A DNA stretch of 64,000 nucleotides. It comes from Bifidobacterium aerophilum (lineage in GTDB: Bacteria > Actinomycetota > Actinomycetes > Actinomycetales > Bifidobacteriaceae). The notes under the pieces are model-generated. The model was not told where the DNA came from, did not search any database, and saw only the letters and a list, made by a program, of their open reading frames with translations. The stretch is from positions 127,900-191,899 of the forward strand of contig NZ_WHZW01000002.1 in assembly GCF_010667685.1 (NCBI RefSeq), in the 5' to 3' direction. Shown piece by piece: positions 1 to 8,003 of this stretch (position 1 is its first letter; each line of letters opens with the position of its first letter). A program made the position numbers and the translations under genes.

Positions 1-4
1 TGAT

Positions 5-47
5 CACAGTCGGTTTCCGCACGTATATTGTGTGGGGACCGACTGTG
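5..47. repeat. 10-bp inverted repeat upstream of the HTH gene
   Basis: CACAGTCGGT at 5-14 is the exact reverse complement of ACCGACTGTG at 38-47, with 23 bases between. It lies about 75 bases ahead of the HTH gene. It could be an operator for that protein or the end of a mobile element; the window edge prevents looking further upstream. Confidence 0.5.
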
Positions 48-68
48 TCGTATCTACATTTTTGTCAT

Positions 69-78
69 GGGGGGGGGG
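69..78 (+). repeat. G10 homopolymer tract at the 5' end of the HTH gene
   Basis: Ten consecutive G residues follow an ATG at 67, which is in frame with the downstream HTH gene. A change of tract length would put that ATG out of frame, while the ATGs at 88 and 121 would be unaffected. Poly-G tracts are classic slipped-strand (phase variation) sites. Whether this one matters depends on which start is used. Confidence 0.75.
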
Positions 79-120
79 TATGCCCTCATGGCTATATTTT
101 TCCGTGAACCGGGGGAGGCC

Positions 121-603
121 ATGTCTAACAAGGGCGGAAAATTCACCGAGCAGGAAGTGATGTACCTCATGTCCAGGCCAGCCGTGGAAAATGCCACGGT
201 GAACCGCATCACCTATTCCGACGCGTTCAAACGCGATTGTCTCAGGCGGTATCTTGACGGCGAATCGCCGGTGCGTCTGTTCCGCGAGGCGGGCCTGCCG
301 CCCGAACTGGTCGGATATAAGCGCATCGAACGCGCGTTCAGCCGTTGGAAGGAGAACCGCGACGAAATCCTCGACGGCAACGACACCGACCAGCATGCCG
401 ACATGGCACGCTTCGCCGCGGCCGCGCCGTCCGGCACCTTCGACGTGCGTGACACGCTGATCGTCCAGCAGATACACCGTATCGCCGAACTGGAGCATCA
501 GGTCGCCGCGCTCAAGGTCGTCGTCGCATCCAAGGAGAAGACGGCATCGACAGACGCGTCCTCGGAAGCTTCAGTACCGCCAGATACATTGTCCGGCGAA
601 TGA
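121..603 (+). CDS. Helix-turn-helix protein, transposase-OrfA-like
   Basis: Protein of 160 aa from the ATG at 121, which follows a GGGGGAGG motif; in-frame ATGs at 28, 67 and 88 would add up to 31 residues. Residues about 25-80 read as a helix-turn-helix of the kind found in OrfA subunits of IS3-like elements (YSDAFKRDCLRRYLDGES, then a second helix pair and an Arg/Lys-rich stretch). Residues about 115-145 (RDTLIVQQIHRIAELEHQVA) look like a coiled coil, also usual for such proteins. No OrfB or DDE transposase follows, so it is an orphan DNA-binding protein or a remnant of a mobile element. Function is inferred from local resemblance only. Confidence 0.6.
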   Translation: MSNKGGKFTEQEVMYLMSRPAVENATVNRITYSDAFKRDCLRRYLDGESPVRLFREAGLPPELVGYKRIERAFSRWKENRDEILDGNDTDQHADMARFAAAAPSGTFDVRDTLIVQQIHRIAELEHQVAALKVVVASKEKTASTDASSEASVPPDTLSGE

Positions 604-633
604 TAGACGCTGCAGAACATCGGTAGTATACGT

Positions 634-673
634 GTGTGGGGCGGATTCATCCTCAAATGAATCCGCCCCACAC
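634..673. repeat. Long perfect hairpin (17-bp stem, 6-nt loop)
   Basis: GTGTGGGGCGGATTCAT at 634-650 pairs perfectly with 657-673 around the loop CCTCAA. The stem continues outward past a 2-nt bulge. It lies between the convergent ends of the HTH gene (stop at 603) and the small minus-strand pair (ends at 681), so it may stop transcription from both sides, but neither side has a T-run. A mobile-element end is the alternative. Confidence 0.7.
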
Positions 674-680
674 GTATGTA

Positions 681-950
681 TTAACGGTCGAAGTGGCAGT
701 TGCCAAAGAAGCTTCTCCAAGCCTGTACAAAGCCATTCCAGTTTCGACGCATATACAATTGTATTTTCCGTGTCGTCTTGGCATCCAGAGTGGTTGTGTC
801 AACGACCACATCCCCATCTGCGGTGAGAATGAATTTGGCAAGACGATATGAGTTGTTTCTCTTGATATGGAAATGGACTCCGTGCCCACCGTCATTGCTG
901 GTCACGTAGAACTCATATCCGGCGACGTCTTCAAACCATATTTCAGGCAT
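681..950 (-). CDS. Small protein, DUF4160-like (second gene of a two-gene module)
   Basis: Product of 89 aa starting MPEIWFEDVAGYEF; the ATG at 950 overlaps the stop of the upstream gene by 8 bases (TATGCCTGA), a typical translational-coupling arrangement. ATGs at 974 and 983 are alternatives. A central GGHGVHFHIKR resembles the histidine motif of DUF4160 proteins, followed by a 'LTADGDVVVD' turn and a helical C-terminus ending in W. DUF4160 genes are often paired with a small partner and are suspected toxin-antitoxin components. The match is by eye and partial, so the family is tentative. Confidence 0.5.
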   Translation of the reverse strand: MPEIWFEDVAGYEFYVTSNDGGHGVHFHIKRNNSYRLAKFILTADGDVVVDTTTLDAKTTRKIQLYMRRNWNGFVQAWRSFFGNCHFDR

Positions 951-1179
951 ATTCGCGATCCACTTCACGAGCATCTTCCACAAAGGGATACGAGCGTTTG
1001 AAATAGCCCTGTACCAGAGGAAGCGATTCGGAAGGAAACGTGTTGCTTTTTATGGTGCCGTCATTAAGAAAAACGATCTTAAACCCTGTTGCAGGCTCGG
1101 TAACAGTCACCGTACGAGCCGTGTATCCGAGACGTAACCCGTTGGCCTCCAGCAGATTCGACATGCCGATCTTCGCCAT
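943..1179 (-). CDS. Small protein, first gene of a two-gene module
   Basis: Product of 78 aa from the ATG at 1179, preceded by AAAGGA at a good distance; a longer start at 1209 has no comparable ribosome site. The sequence has a short N-terminal helix, then alternating beta-like segments (TVTEPATGFKIVFLNDGTI) and a charged C-terminus. I do not recognise the family. The overlap with the next gene means the two are almost certainly translated together and may act as a pair (antitoxin/toxin-like), which is inference from gene order and size only. Confidence 0.5.
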   Translation of the reverse strand: MAKIGMSNLLEANGLRLGYTARTVTVTEPATGFKIVFLNDGTIKSNTFPSESLPLVQGYFKRSYPFVEDAREVDREYA

Positions 1180-1235
1180 CTTGTTTCCTTTACCTTGTTG
1201 CCTTCTCACATGGTAGCAAACGAAGCAGAACGCGA

Positions 1236-1267
1236 AAAGCCCCTTGACATCGCTGCCAAGGGGCTTT
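1236..1267 (-). terminator. Rho-independent terminator of glnA
   Basis: AAAGCCCCTTG (1236-1246) and CAAGGGGCTTT (1257-1267) form an 11-bp stem with a 10-nt loop. Read on the minus strand the stem ends in GGGGCTTTTC, placed 20 bases after the glnA stop. Confidence 0.85.
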
Positions 1268-1287
1268 CTACGCTATCCGATCAACGA

Positions 1288-2724
1288 TCAGATGTGGAAG
1301 TACAGCTCGTACTCCAGCGGGGTCGGGGCCAGGCGGGCCTGGTCGATCTCGCCGCGCTTGATGTCGATCCACGTCTCGATCAGGTCGTCGGTGAACACGT
1401 CGCCGGCGGTCAGGAAGTCGTGGTCGGCCTCAAGGGCGTCCATGGCCTCGGCCAGGGAGCTCGGGACCTGCTTGATGCCCGCGTGCTCTTCCGGCGGCAG
1501 CTCGTAAAGGTCCTTGTCGACCGGCTCCGGCGGCTCGATGTGGTTGAGGATGCCGTCCAGGCCAGCCATGAGCTGGGCGGAGAAGGCCAGGAACGGGTTG
1601 CAGGACGGATCCGGCGCGCGGAACTCGATGCGCTTGGCGGCCGGGGAGGTGCCGGCCAGCGGGATGCGGATGGCGGCGGAACGGTTGCGGGCCGAGTACA
1701 CCAGGTTGACCGGGGCCTCGAAGCCCGGGACCAGACGGTGGTAGGAGTTCAGCGACGGGTTGGTGAAGGCCAGCACGGAGGAGGAGTGCTTGATCAGGCC
1801 GCCGATGTACCAGCGGGCGATGTCGGAGAGGCCACCGTAGTTCTTCTCATCATAGAACAGCGGCTTGCCGTCCTTCCACAGGGACTGGTGGCAGTGCATG
1901 CCGGTGCCGTTGTCGCCCGCGAGCGGCTTCGGCATGAAGGTCGCGGCCTTGCCGGCCAGGGCGGCGGTCTCGTGCACGACGTACTTGTACTTCATCAGGT
2001 CGTCGCCCGCGTGCTGCAGGGAGTTGAAGCGGTAGTTGATCTCCTGCTGACCGGCGCCGGCGACCTCGTGGTGGGAACGCTCGAGGATCAGGCCGACCTT
2101 CTGCAGGTTGGCGACCATGTCGTCGCGCAGGTCCTGGGTGTGGTCGATCGGCGGAACCGGGAAGTAGCCGCGCTTGACGCGGTTCTTGAACGCGATGTTC
2201 GGGGTGCCGTCCTCTTCGGTGTCAAGGCCGGTGTTCCACGGGGCCTCAATGGAGTCGACCTCGTAGAAGGAGCGCTGCATGGAGTTCTCGTAGCGGACCT
2301 TGTCGAAGATGAAGAACTCGGCCTCAGGCGCGAAGGACGCGGTGTCGGCGATGCCGGTGGACTTCAGGTAGGCCTCGGCCTTGCCGGCGACCTGACGCGG
2401 GTCGCGGGAGTACGGCTCGTCGGTCAGCGGGTCGACGATGGAGAAGGCCACGTCGAGGGTCTTGTGCTTGCGGAACGGGTCGACGAAGGCGGTCGTGACG
2501 TCCGGCACCAGCTTCATGTCGGATTCGTTGATGGCCTGGAAGCCTTCGACGGAGGAACCATCGAACGGCATGCCATCGGTGAACGCGTCCTTGAGGAACT
2601 CGCTCGCCGGCACGGTGAAGTGCTGCTGCACGCCGATCAGATCAGTGAAACGGACGGAGACATACTCGATGCCTTCCTTGTTGATAAGGGCCTCGGCGTC
2701 TTCCTTGGACTTGAGTTCGGTCAC
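1288..2724 (-). CDS. glnA: Type I glutamine synthetase
   Basis: Makes glutamine from glutamate, ammonia and ATP; a cytoplasmic dodecamer in this family. The 478-aa length is normal for GSI. The N-terminal beta-grasp ([13 protein letters not shown]) and the catalytic core follow in order, with [17 protein letters not shown] for ATP and metal binding and NRSAAIRIP near residue 345. Tyr407 in [11 protein letters not shown] is the adenylylation site of GSI-beta enzymes, so activity is probably switched by GlnE. The start is a GTG at 2724 behind AAAGGAGCGG. A possible -10 (TAGACT) lies at 2762-2767. DUF4191 and lpd genes upstream on the same strand are part of a conserved actinobacterial neighbourhood. 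Confidence 0.97.
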   Translation of the reverse strand: MTELKSKEDAEALINKEGIEYVSVRFTDLIGVQQHFTVPASEFLKDAFTDGMPFDGSSVEGFQAINESDMKLVPDVTTAFVDPFRKHKTLDVAFSIVDPLTDEPYSRDPRQVAGKAEAYLKSTGIADTASFAPEAEFFIFDKVRYENSMQRSFYEVDSIEAPWNTGLDTEEDGTPNIAFKNRVKRGYFPVPPIDHTQDLRDDMVANLQKVGLILERSHHEVAGAGQQEINYRFNSLQHAGDDLMKYKYVVHETAALAGKAATFMPKPLAGDNGTGMHCHQSLWKDGKPLFYDEKNYGGLSDIARWYIGGLIKHSSSVLAFTNPSLNSYHRLVPGFEAPVNLVYSARNRSAAIRIPLAGTSPAAKRIEFRAPDPSCNPFLAFSAQLMAGLDGILNHIEPPEPVDKDLYELPPEEHAGIKQVPSSLAEAMDALEADHDFLTAGDVFTDDLIETWIDIKRGEIDQARLAPTPLEYELYFHI

Positions 2725-3209
2725 GGGACCGCTCCTTTCGTGAAGTTACTTACAGGCTTACAGTCTAGAAACGTGCGTTTCGCCCGCTCGTCGTTTCGGT
2801 TACGAGAATGTTTCGGGACGGCGACGCGGACGCGTCACACCCCGCAAGGCCGCGGAATGATGCGATTGCCGTGTTACGGCATGTTTCGTGAGCGGTCACG
2901 GGCATGTTCGATTAATGAGATCGGGGAGCCGGTGGCGTGGTGGTGGGTGGTTGCGGAATCGTGTGGTGATGGAATCGTGCTGTGCACGATGCCGTGTTGT
3001 TTGGCGGCGCCACTGCGCCGCGACGCTCCCTCAGTCACGCTTCGCGTGCCAGCTCCCTCAGCCGAGGGAGCCGAGCTGGCGGAGCCTCGACCCCCTCGGC
3101 TGAGGGGGCTCCCGGCGTAGCCGGGTGGGGGAGCGTCGCGGCCGCAGGCCGCCAACGGCGCAGCATCGCGTGCAGCGCGATCCCATCGCAAAACGGATGG
3201 TACGAAAAA
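2725..3209. other. glnA upstream region and REP-like repeat block
   Basis: About 485 bases without a gene. The glnA leader and probable promoter occupy roughly 2725-2800; a composite REP-like block fills 2971-3183; the DUF4191 terminator follows. No further gene is supported, although antisense frames stay open because of the high GC content. Confidence 0.6.
2971..3183. repeat. Composite REP-like palindromic element
   Basis: Two inverted copies of the local REP family. A 'GGAATCGTGC..GCACGATGC' type end leads into CGCGACGCTCCCTCAGTCACGC, a CAGCTCCCTCAGCCGAGGGAG hairpin region, then a diverged inverted copy (GGGGGAGCGTCGCGGCC) ending near GCAGCATCGCGTGCAGCGCGAT. The same modules recur at 5736, 16149, 19156, 19845, 20358 and 37682. 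Confidence 0.8.
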
Positions 3210-3241
3210 GGGGTCTGCGATCGACTTGGATCGCAGACCCC
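3210..3241 (-). terminator. Rho-independent terminator of the DUF4191 gene
   Basis: GGGGTCTGCGATC (3210-3222) pairs perfectly with 3229-3241 around a 6-nt loop. On the minus strand the stem is followed by TTTTTC. It lies 34 bases past the DUF4191 stop. Confidence 0.9.
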
Positions 3242-3274
3242 TGAAAACCCAGCTGTGCCGAACCGTGAATCCGA

Positions 3275-4090
3275 TCAGCGGCCGCGCATGGCGCGACGGC
3301 TCACGCGCTGCGGCTTCGTCGGATCAATGCCCTTGGGAATGCCGTAGCCGGCCTTGGTCTGCAGGGTGTCGAGACGCTTGTTGAGCGTCTCGAGCTCTTC
3401 CTTGGTCAGGATGAAACGCGTGGTCGGCTTGATCTTGTACCACATCGTGTCCCACCATCCGTTCGGCTGCGGCTTGGCGCGGTACGACTTCTGCTTGACG
3501 ACGACCTTGCGCAGGTCCTTGAGGCGCGTCTGGTTGGCGCCGGTGCCCACGTAGATGCGGTAGACCGGGATCTGGGAGCCGGCGGTGACACCCTTGATGC
3601 TGGCCTCCTGACGGTTCATCGCGTGCTCGACGCGCTTGTAGTCGCCCTCGCCGAGCAGGTAGATGCCGTTGTAGCCGGTGCCGCGCCAGATCATCTCCTT
3701 GGTCTTCGGGTCGATCCACACGGGCTGTTCGGGGAAGTTGAAGCCGGCCTTGTTGATGTTGCGCAGCACGCTGACCGAAGCGCCCGGACGGCCTTCGAGC
3801 TTCGCGTAGCCGACCTTGTCGGCGCGGTTGGTGAGCGTCATCGTGGCGAGCAGCATGGCCAGCATGATCGCGGTGATCATCAGAAGGATCCACGACAGAA
3901 CCGTCCAGTGGAACACGATGCCGAGGATGATGAACAGGACGATCGGACCGGCGACCGCTCCGCCGATCAGCCACGGCAGGGCCTTGTCCTCCGCGGCCGT
4001 GTACTTGTAGATCTGCTTGATCTGGTCGATCGTCGTCGCCATGCGCGAGAACAGACCGTTCTTCTTGGGCTTCTCTGCCTTCTCAGCCAT
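3275..4090 (-). CDS. DUF4191 family membrane protein
   Basis: Integral membrane protein of 271 aa, function unknown. The Lys-rich N-terminus (MAEKAEKPKKNGLFSRM) is followed by two adjacent membrane segments at about residues 44-66 and 68-92. The rest is a cytoplasmic domain (KLEGRPGASVSVLRN, then RGTGYNGIYLLGEGDYKRV). This is the DUF4191 pattern known in actinobacteria, where the gene lies by glnA and the lipoate/lpd genes, as here. The ATG at 4090 is chosen because GAGGAAG precedes it; a GTG at 4102 would lie over that site. The C-terminus is rich in Arg/Lys (QRVSRRAMRGR). Confidence 0.88.
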   Translation of the reverse strand: MAEKAEKPKKNGLFSRMATTIDQIKQIYKYTAAEDKALPWLIGGAVAGPIVLFIILGIVFHWTVLSWILLMITAIMLAMLLATMTLTNRADKVGYAKLEGRPGASVSVLRNINKAGFNFPEQPVWIDPKTKEMIWRGTGYNGIYLLGEGDYKRVEHAMNRQEASIKGVTAGSQIPVYRIYVGTGANQTRLKDLRKVVVKQKSYRAKPQPNGWWDTMWYKIKPTTRFILTKEELETLNKRLDTLQTKAGYGIPKGIDPTKPQRVSRRAMRGR

Positions 4091-4201
4091 GAACTTCCTC
4101 ACTTGCTAGGGGTGGACACACTATTTCACCACTCTACCAGCACCGTTGACCGTCTCGCGGGTGGTGCGACGCCAGCGGCCATGCGCCGCGCCGCCCGCGT
4201 C

Positions 4202-5716
4202 TCAACGCGTGTGCAACGGGCGGCCGTCCGCCTTGAGCAGCGCCTCGCCCAACGTCTCCGAGAACGTGGGATGCGGATGGATGAGCCGGGCCGCCTCATG
4301 CAACGGCACATGGTTGCCGACGATCTGCTCCGCCTCGGCGATCAGATCGGACGCCATCGGCGAGACGATATGCACGCCGAGCACGACCTGCACGTCCGGG
4401 TCGGACGCGTACGCGCCGGAGACGACCGACAGGGATCCGGCCGAACCGGACATGAGCATGCGCGCGTTGCCGAGCATCGGATACACGGTTTCCGTCACGC
4501 TTTCGAGATCGTCGCGCGCCTGCGCCTGGTCGAGAGTGTACCCCACGCTGGCGGCCTCGGGGGATGAAAACACGACCTGCGGCACGGTCGCGTCGTCCAC
4601 CGGCTTCGGGTCAAGACCCGCGATCGTCTCGGCCGCGACGATGCCCTGCTCGAACGCGCGATGCGCCAGCGCCGGACCTTCGGTGATGTCGCCGATCGCC
4701 CACACGCCAGGCAGGCTGGTGCGCCCGTACGCGTCGGTCGTGACCATGCTGTTGCCGTCGATCGCGATGCCGGAACCGGTCAGCCAGTCCGCGTCGGTGA
4801 TCGGATCGCGGCCGATCGCGGCCAATGCGATCTCGCCCCACACCGTGTGCTGGCTCGCTTCGTCATCGGCGCCGTCATGACGCTCGTAATGCACGGTCGC
4901 GCCCAGGTTCGCGCCGGTATCGACCTGCGTGACGCCGGTATGGGTGACGATCTTCACGCCATGCCGTTTGAGCTCGCGCGTCAGCGTCACGGACGCGCGA
5001 CGATCCCAACCGGACAGCACGCGGTCCTTGCGGATGAGCAGCGTCACGTCGCAGCCGGCCGTCGCCCACATGGACGCGAATTCGAGCGCCACCGCGCCCG
5101 AACCGATAATGACCGCGCTGGCCGGGAACTCGTCGAGTTCGAGCGCCTGCGTCGAATCGATGAGCGCGCCGCGGAACCCGATGCCCGGCAGCGGGCGCGG
5201 TCGCGAACCGGTGGCGACGACGACGTCATGCGCGCCGATCGTGACCTGCGCTTCCAGCGGCTGAGGCACGCCGGCCTTCACGAACCGTTCGACGGGGGAG
5301 CCGCCCTGGCCGGCCACGGTCAGCGTGCGCGTCCCGTCCTGCGTTTGACCGCCGAGGCCGACGACCTCGCCGTGGAAGACCGTCACGCCGCGATGCGCGA
5401 GCAGTCCGGCCAGACCCTTGGTCATCGTGTCGACGATATGCAGGCGGTAGTCGCGCAGCCGGCCGAAATCGATGCCGTTGACCGACGCGTTCACGCCGAG
5501 CTCGGCCGCGCGATGCACCGTGTCGATCGTATGCGTGGCGGTGATGATCGCCTTGGACGGGATGCAGCCGCGGTTCAGGCAGGTGCCGCCAAGCGTCGCG
5601 TCCCGTTCGACCAGGGCGACCGACTTGCCGAGCTGTGCGGCGCGCAACGCCGTCGAATAGCCGCCCGGGCCGGCGCCGATGATCGCGATGTCGAAGTGTT
5701 CTGTGGACTGTTCCAC
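4202..5716 (-). CDS. lpd: Dihydrolipoamide dehydrogenase (FAD/NAD pyridine nucleotide-disulfide oxidoreductase)
   Basis: E3-type flavoprotein of 504 aa that reoxidises dihydrolipoamide with NAD. It has the FAD-binding GAGPGGYSTA at residue 14, the redox disulfide Cys46/Cys51 in GGTCLNRGCIPSKA, a second nucleotide-binding site (VIIGSGAVALEFASMW), the WAIGDITEGPALAHRA loop, and a C-terminal HPHPTFSETLGEAL carrying the catalytic His-Glu pair. All expected catalytic residues are present. Bifidobacteria generally lack pyruvate dehydrogenase, so its partner complex is unclear; no lipA, lipB or E2 gene is adjacent although these accompany lpd and DUF4191 in many actinobacteria. A glycine-cleavage or other thiol role is possible. 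Confidence 0.93.
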   Translation of the reverse strand: MEQSTEHFDIAIIGAGPGGYSTALRAAQLGKSVALVERDATLGGTCLNRGCIPSKAIITATHTIDTVHRAAELGVNASVNGIDFGRLRDYRLHIVDTMTKGLAGLLAHRGVTVFHGEVVGLGGQTQDGTRTLTVAGQGGSPVERFVKAGVPQPLEAQVTIGAHDVVVATGSRPRPLPGIGFRGALIDSTQALELDEFPASAVIIGSGAVALEFASMWATAGCDVTLLIRKDRVLSGWDRRASVTLTRELKRHGVKIVTHTGVTQVDTGANLGATVHYERHDGADDEASQHTVWGEIALAAIGRDPITDADWLTGSGIAIDGNSMVTTDAYGRTSLPGVWAIGDITEGPALAHRAFEQGIVAAETIAGLDPKPVDDATVPQVVFSSPEAASVGYTLDQAQARDDLESVTETVYPMLGNARMLMSGSAGSLSVVSGAYASDPDVQVVLGVHIVSPMASDLIAEAEQIVGNHVPLHEAARLIHPHPTFSETLGEALLKADGRPLHTR

Positions 5717-5735
5717 TGTTTGCCTCCTATTGCTT

Positions 5736-5864
5736 GGCCCCCTCGGCTGAGGGGGCTGTCAGCGAAGCTGACTGGGGGAGCGTCGAAGCCAAAGAGCGTT
5801 CCGAAGCTTTGATTACCCCTCAGTCATGCTTCGCATGACAGCTCCCTTGACAAGGGGGGCCGAG
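5736..5864. repeat. REP-like palindromic element
   Basis: Upstream of lpd: GGCCCCCTCGGCTGAGGGGG, GTCAGCGAAGCTGAC hairpin and GGGGGAGCGTCG, then an inverted, more diverged half (CCCCTCAGTCATGCTTCGC, ATGACAGCTCCCTTG). It belongs to the same family as the other repeats listed here. Confidence 0.8.
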
Positions 5865-5883
5865 ATCCTGCGGATATGAAAAA

Positions 5884-5903
5884 GGCTCCCCGCAAGGGGA
5901 GCC
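5884..5903 (-). terminator. Rho-independent terminator of the DUF3043 gene
   Basis: GGCTCCCC (5884-5891), loop GCAA, GGGGAGCC (5896-5903). On the minus strand it is followed by TTTTTCAT and lies just past the stop of the DUF3043 gene. Confidence 0.88.
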
Positions 5904-5910
5904 GGAACGA

Positions 5911-6528
5911 TCACTCGGGGAAATGTCCGCGCTTGGGGTACCGCGGCTTCGGCAGACGCCAGCGGCGCACCTGAATCGCGCGGCTCCACGCGTAGGAGCC
6001 GGAACGCATGCCCTTGGCCACGGAACGCTCGCCGAACTTCTCGATCAGCTTGGCCTTGAGCTTGCGCCACATCAGCCACACGTCGATGACCACGGCGAAC
6101 AGGTACACGTACATGAGAATCATCATCGGAATCGACAGCTCCGGCGCGATCGTCGTCACCAGCATCGAACCGATCAGGATCACGAACGCGACCGGAATGA
6201 AGAACTCGCCGAGATTGAAGCGGGCATCCACGTAATCGCGGATGTACACGCGCCACGGCAGACGCTCCGACTTCGGCATGTGGTTGATGTCGCCGGTCTG
6301 CATCGCCTGATATTCGGCGTCCTCCCTCGCGCGCAGACGCGCCTTGGCCTCCTTGGCGCTCGCCTTGCGGTCGGCGGGCACCAGCGGACGCAGGTTCTGG
6401 GCCTGCGCCTGCTTCATCTTCGGAGTGGGGCGCCCCTTCTTCTCCTGCGGGGATTTCGCGGGTTCGGCCTTGGCCGTCTCTTCGGCCGGCTTCTGGGCCT
6501 CTTCCTTCTTGAACGGATTCCATGTCAT
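5911..6528 (-). CDS. DUF3043 family membrane protein
   Basis: Actinobacterial conserved protein of 205 aa, role unknown. The N-terminal third is charged and disordered (MTWNPFKKEEAQKPAEETAK, then KGRPTPKMKQAQAQN, RKASAKEAKARLRAREDAE). A short conserved stretch PWRVYIRDYVDARFNLGEFFIP precedes two membrane segments at about residues 108-130 and 134-155; the basic C-terminus (RKLKAKLIEKFGERSV) is probably cytoplasmic. That layout fits DUF3043. The ATG at 6528 has only a weak ribosome site. The M20 peptidase gene diverges from the same 100-bp gap. Confidence 0.85.
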   Translation of the reverse strand: MTWNPFKKEEAQKPAEETAKAEPAKSPQEKKGRPTPKMKQAQAQNLRPLVPADRKASAKEAKARLRAREDAEYQAMQTGDINHMPKSERLPWRVYIRDYVDARFNLGEFFIPVAFVILIGSMLVTTIAPELSIPMMILMYVYLFAVVIDVWLMWRKLKAKLIEKFGERSVAKGMRSGSYAWSRAIQVRRWRLPKPRYPKRGHFPE

Positions 6529-6581
6529 GACAGCCCACAGTACGGCCACGTCTCGACGCTCAAGCCCCCGAGCGGGCCGGT

Positions 6582-6587
6582 TACAAT
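6582..6587 (+). promoter_or_regulatory. Putative -10 box of the M20 peptidase gene
   Basis: TACAAT at 6582-6587 lies 40 bases ahead of the peptidase start in a short divergent gap. No convincing -35 is seen. Transcription would begin close to a six-codon ORF (6593-6613, MENLPT) that precedes the gene's own AAGGAG site. Confidence 0.45.
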
Positions 6588-6627
6588 GGCTCATGGAAAA
6601 CCTACCTACATAACAGTAAGGAGCATC

Positions 6628-7995
6628 ATGGCAGCACTCACCGCCGATGAGATCCGCGCCCGCGTCGAAGGCGACTGGGATCGCATCATCGAGGTCCTGT
6701 CGAAGAAGATCGCGCTCAGGTCCGTCTCCGCGAACGGCATCACCGCCGAGCACATGAAGCGTTCCGCCGAATTCGTGGCCGACGAACTGCGCAAGGTCGG
6801 CGTCGACGCGAAGGTCGTCCAGTCGCACAACCCCGACGGCACGCCCGGCGCATGGGAGGTCATCGGCTCGCACATCGTCGACCCCGACGCCCCGACCGTG
6901 CTCCTGTACGCGCACCACGACGTGCAGCCCGTGCCGGACCCGTCCGCATGGGACACCGACCCGTTCGTCGCCACCGCCATCGGCGACCGCCTCTACGGCC
7001 GTGGCTCCGCGGACGACGGCGGCGGCATCGCCATCCACTCCGGCGCGCTCAAGGCCCTGGACGACGACCTCAAGGTGAACATCAAGGTGTTCATCGAAGG
7101 CGAGGAGGAAATGGGATCCGCCAGCTTCATCCCGTTCATCGAAGAACACCAAAGCGACTTCGAATCCGACGTGATCATCGTCGCCGACTCCGGCAACTGG
7201 TCCGCCGAAATCCCGTCCCTGACCACGTCGCTGCGCGGCAACACCAACCTCGACGTCACCGTGCGCGCCCTCACGCACCCCGTCCACTCCGGCCAGTACG
7301 GCGGCCCGATCCTCGACGCGAACACGCTCGCCGCGATGCTCATCGCCTCCATGCACGACGCCAACGGCGACCTCGCCGTGCCCGGCGTGCTCGCCGAAGA
7401 GCCGATCGGCGGCCTGCAGCAGGACGTCGACGAGACGTCCATGCGCGCCGACGCAGGCGTGGTGCCCGGCTACCGTCTCGCCGGCACCGGCTCGATCGCC
7501 TCGCGCATGTGGACCAAGCCGTCCGTGACCGTGATCGGCTTCGACGCGCACCCGGTCGACGGCTCGTTCAACGTGATCGCCCCCGAAACCCGCTTCCGCC
7601 TGTCCCTGCGCACCGCGCCGAACCAGCGCCCCGAAGAGGCGCAGGCCGCGCTCGCCGACTTCCTCAAGGCGCACGCCCCGTTCGGCGCCGAAGTCGAGGT
7701 CGAACCCGGCGACAACGGCATGGGCTGGGCCATGGACCCGAACGCCGTCGCCACGCGCGACGCGCTCGAAGCCATGGAGGAGGCGTTCGGCGTCGCCCCG
7801 ATCAACCAGGGCCAGGGCGGCTCCATCCCGTTCATCCCCGAACTGCAGCGCATCTTCCCCGACGCGCAGGTGCTCGTCACCGGTCCCGAGGATCCGAAGG
7901 CGAACGCGCACAGCCCGAACGAGTCCGTCAGCCTGTTCGGTCTCAAGCACAACGTCATCACCGAAGCGCTGCTGCTCGCCAAGCTCGGCAAGTAA
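6628..7995 (+). CDS. M20-family metallopeptidase (dipeptidase)
   Basis: Zinc peptidase of 455 aa that most likely hydrolyses dipeptides in the cytoplasm. The metal and catalytic motifs of M20 are present: AHHDVQP near residue 95, GRGSADDGGG near 130, the general-base EGEEEMGS near 160, VADSGNW near 188 and a C-terminal AHSPNESVS histidine. An internal dimerisation (lid) domain spans about 210-320. The start at 6628 follows AAGGAG at 6 bases. It could process peptides brought in by Opp (25.9-31.7 kb). ArgE/DapE-type substrates are an alternative, but the sequence fits the M20 dipeptidase group best. Confidence 0.88.
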   Translation: MAALTADEIRARVEGDWDRIIEVLSKKIALRSVSANGITAEHMKRSAEFVADELRKVGVDAKVVQSHNPDGTPGAWEVIGSHIVDPDAPTVLLYAHHDVQPVPDPSAWDTDPFVATAIGDRLYGRGSADDGGGIAIHSGALKALDDDLKVNIKVFIEGEEEMGSASFIPFIEEHQSDFESDVIIVADSGNWSAEIPSLTTSLRGNTNLDVTVRALTHPVHSGQYGGPILDANTLAAMLIASMHDANGDLAVPGVLAEEPIGGLQQDVDETSMRADAGVVPGYRLAGTGSIASRMWTKPSVTVIGFDAHPVDGSFNVIAPETRFRLSLRTAPNQRPEEAQAALADFLKAHAPFGAEVEVEPGDNGMGWAMDPNAVATRDALEAMEEAFGVAPINQGQGGSIPFIPELQRIFPDAQVLVTGPEDPKANAHSPNESVSLFGLKHNVITEALLLAKLGK

Positions 7996-8003
7996 CAGCT
8001 CTT

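Noticed and set aside
1195..3120. A 641-codon plus-strand frame opposite glnA
   Set aside because: Shadow of glnA running into the repeat block; the minus-strand protein is an unmistakable glutamine synthetase.
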